In this document: positions 7,543 through 7,616 of the stretch, piece by piece
How the letters are laid out: every line of letters begins with the position of its first letter
Numbering within the stretch: position 1 is the stretch's first letter
Origin: Actinomycetes bacterium
Lineage (GTDB): Bacteria; Actinomycetota; Actinomycetes; Actinomycetales; Dermatophilaceae
DNA length: 7,616 nt
NCBI GenBank assembly: GCA_023451855.1
Contig: JAEXXY010000331.1
Span: forward strand, 1-7,616
Direction of reading: 5' to 3'
The notes under the pieces: model-generated
What the model saw: only the letters and a program-made list of their open reading frames with translations
Databases searched by the model: none
Told to the model about the DNA's origin: nothing
Program-made: the position numbers and the translations under genes

Positions 7543-7616
7543 ATGCCTCGACGACCGCGCCGTCCCACCGATCTGCGCCGCGTGGCCGCGATCCTCGCCG
7601 ACGGTCGCGCCACGTC
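7543..7616 (+). CDS. Start of an unidentified gene, cut by the right edge
   Basis: Only 25 codons are present (MPRRPRRPTDLRRVAAILAD, then GRATS). The start is supported by a TANNNT -10 box six bases upstream of the ATG and by codon usage like the neighbours. The N-terminus is basic and Pro/Arg-rich and leads into a helix, LRRVAAILAD. This would fit a DNA-binding or winged-helix beginning, as in some actinobacterial DUF559 or AbiEi-type proteins. It would also fit ComEA, whose gene often lies near leuS and degV in actinobacteria. The visible residues do not allow a choice, and it could be something else. Confidence 0.55.
   Translation, partial: MPRRPRRPTDLRRVAAILADGRAT

Overview
The window comes from a high-GC Gram-positive bacterium (Actinomycetota). 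This is suggested by the very GC-rich coding sequence, the preference for G/C in third codon positions, frequent GTG starts, an actinobacterial-type LeuS, and apparently leaderless genes with a TANNNT-like -10 box 6-7 nt before the start codon. The protein sequences look most like Micrococcales (for example Intrasporangiaceae-like), but that is an impression, not a search result. Nearly all the sequence is coding. No rRNA, tRNA, CRISPR array or insertion sequence was found.

Left block (1-996, minus strand). A multi-pass membrane protein of the drug/metabolite-transporter (EamA-like) type runs off the left edge. Upstream of it is a small hot-dog thioesterase whose Thr/Glu/His spacing matches the fluoroacetyl-CoA thioesterase FlK. 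A 9-bp hairpin lies between the two.

Centre (997-6485, plus strand). A YhhN/TMEM86-type integral membrane protein (lysoplasmalogenase family) is followed by leuS, a DegV-family fatty-acid-binding protein and plsY. The leuS gene (leucyl-tRNA synthetase, 989 aa) has a complete leader region: a -10 box, an 11-residue leader peptide with four consecutive Leu codons that probably starts at the transcript 5' end, a long hairpin over the end of the leader ORF, and a hairpin plus T-tract intrinsic terminator. This is the architecture of a leucine-responsive transcription attenuator. A perfect 17-bp inverted repeat separates leuS from degV. degV and plsY overlap by GTGA and are probably translationally coupled. 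Both belong to acyl-phosphate-dependent phospholipid synthesis: DegV/FakB proteins present fatty acids to a FakA kinase, and PlsY moves the acyl group from acyl-phosphate to glycerol-3-phosphate.

Right block (6486-7616). purU (formyltetrahydrofolate deformylase) is on the minus strand, convergent with plsY across a 39-bp gap that holds a 13-bp direct repeat. Upstream of purU is a 175-bp divergent region with an 18-bp imperfect direct repeat that includes a DnaA-box-like sequence. After it begins a plus-strand gene of which only 25 codons are visible.

Most of the window is ordinary core metabolism. The points most worth following are the leuS attenuator, the coupled degV-plsY pair, the FlK-like thioesterase, and the repeated leaderless-promoter geometry.
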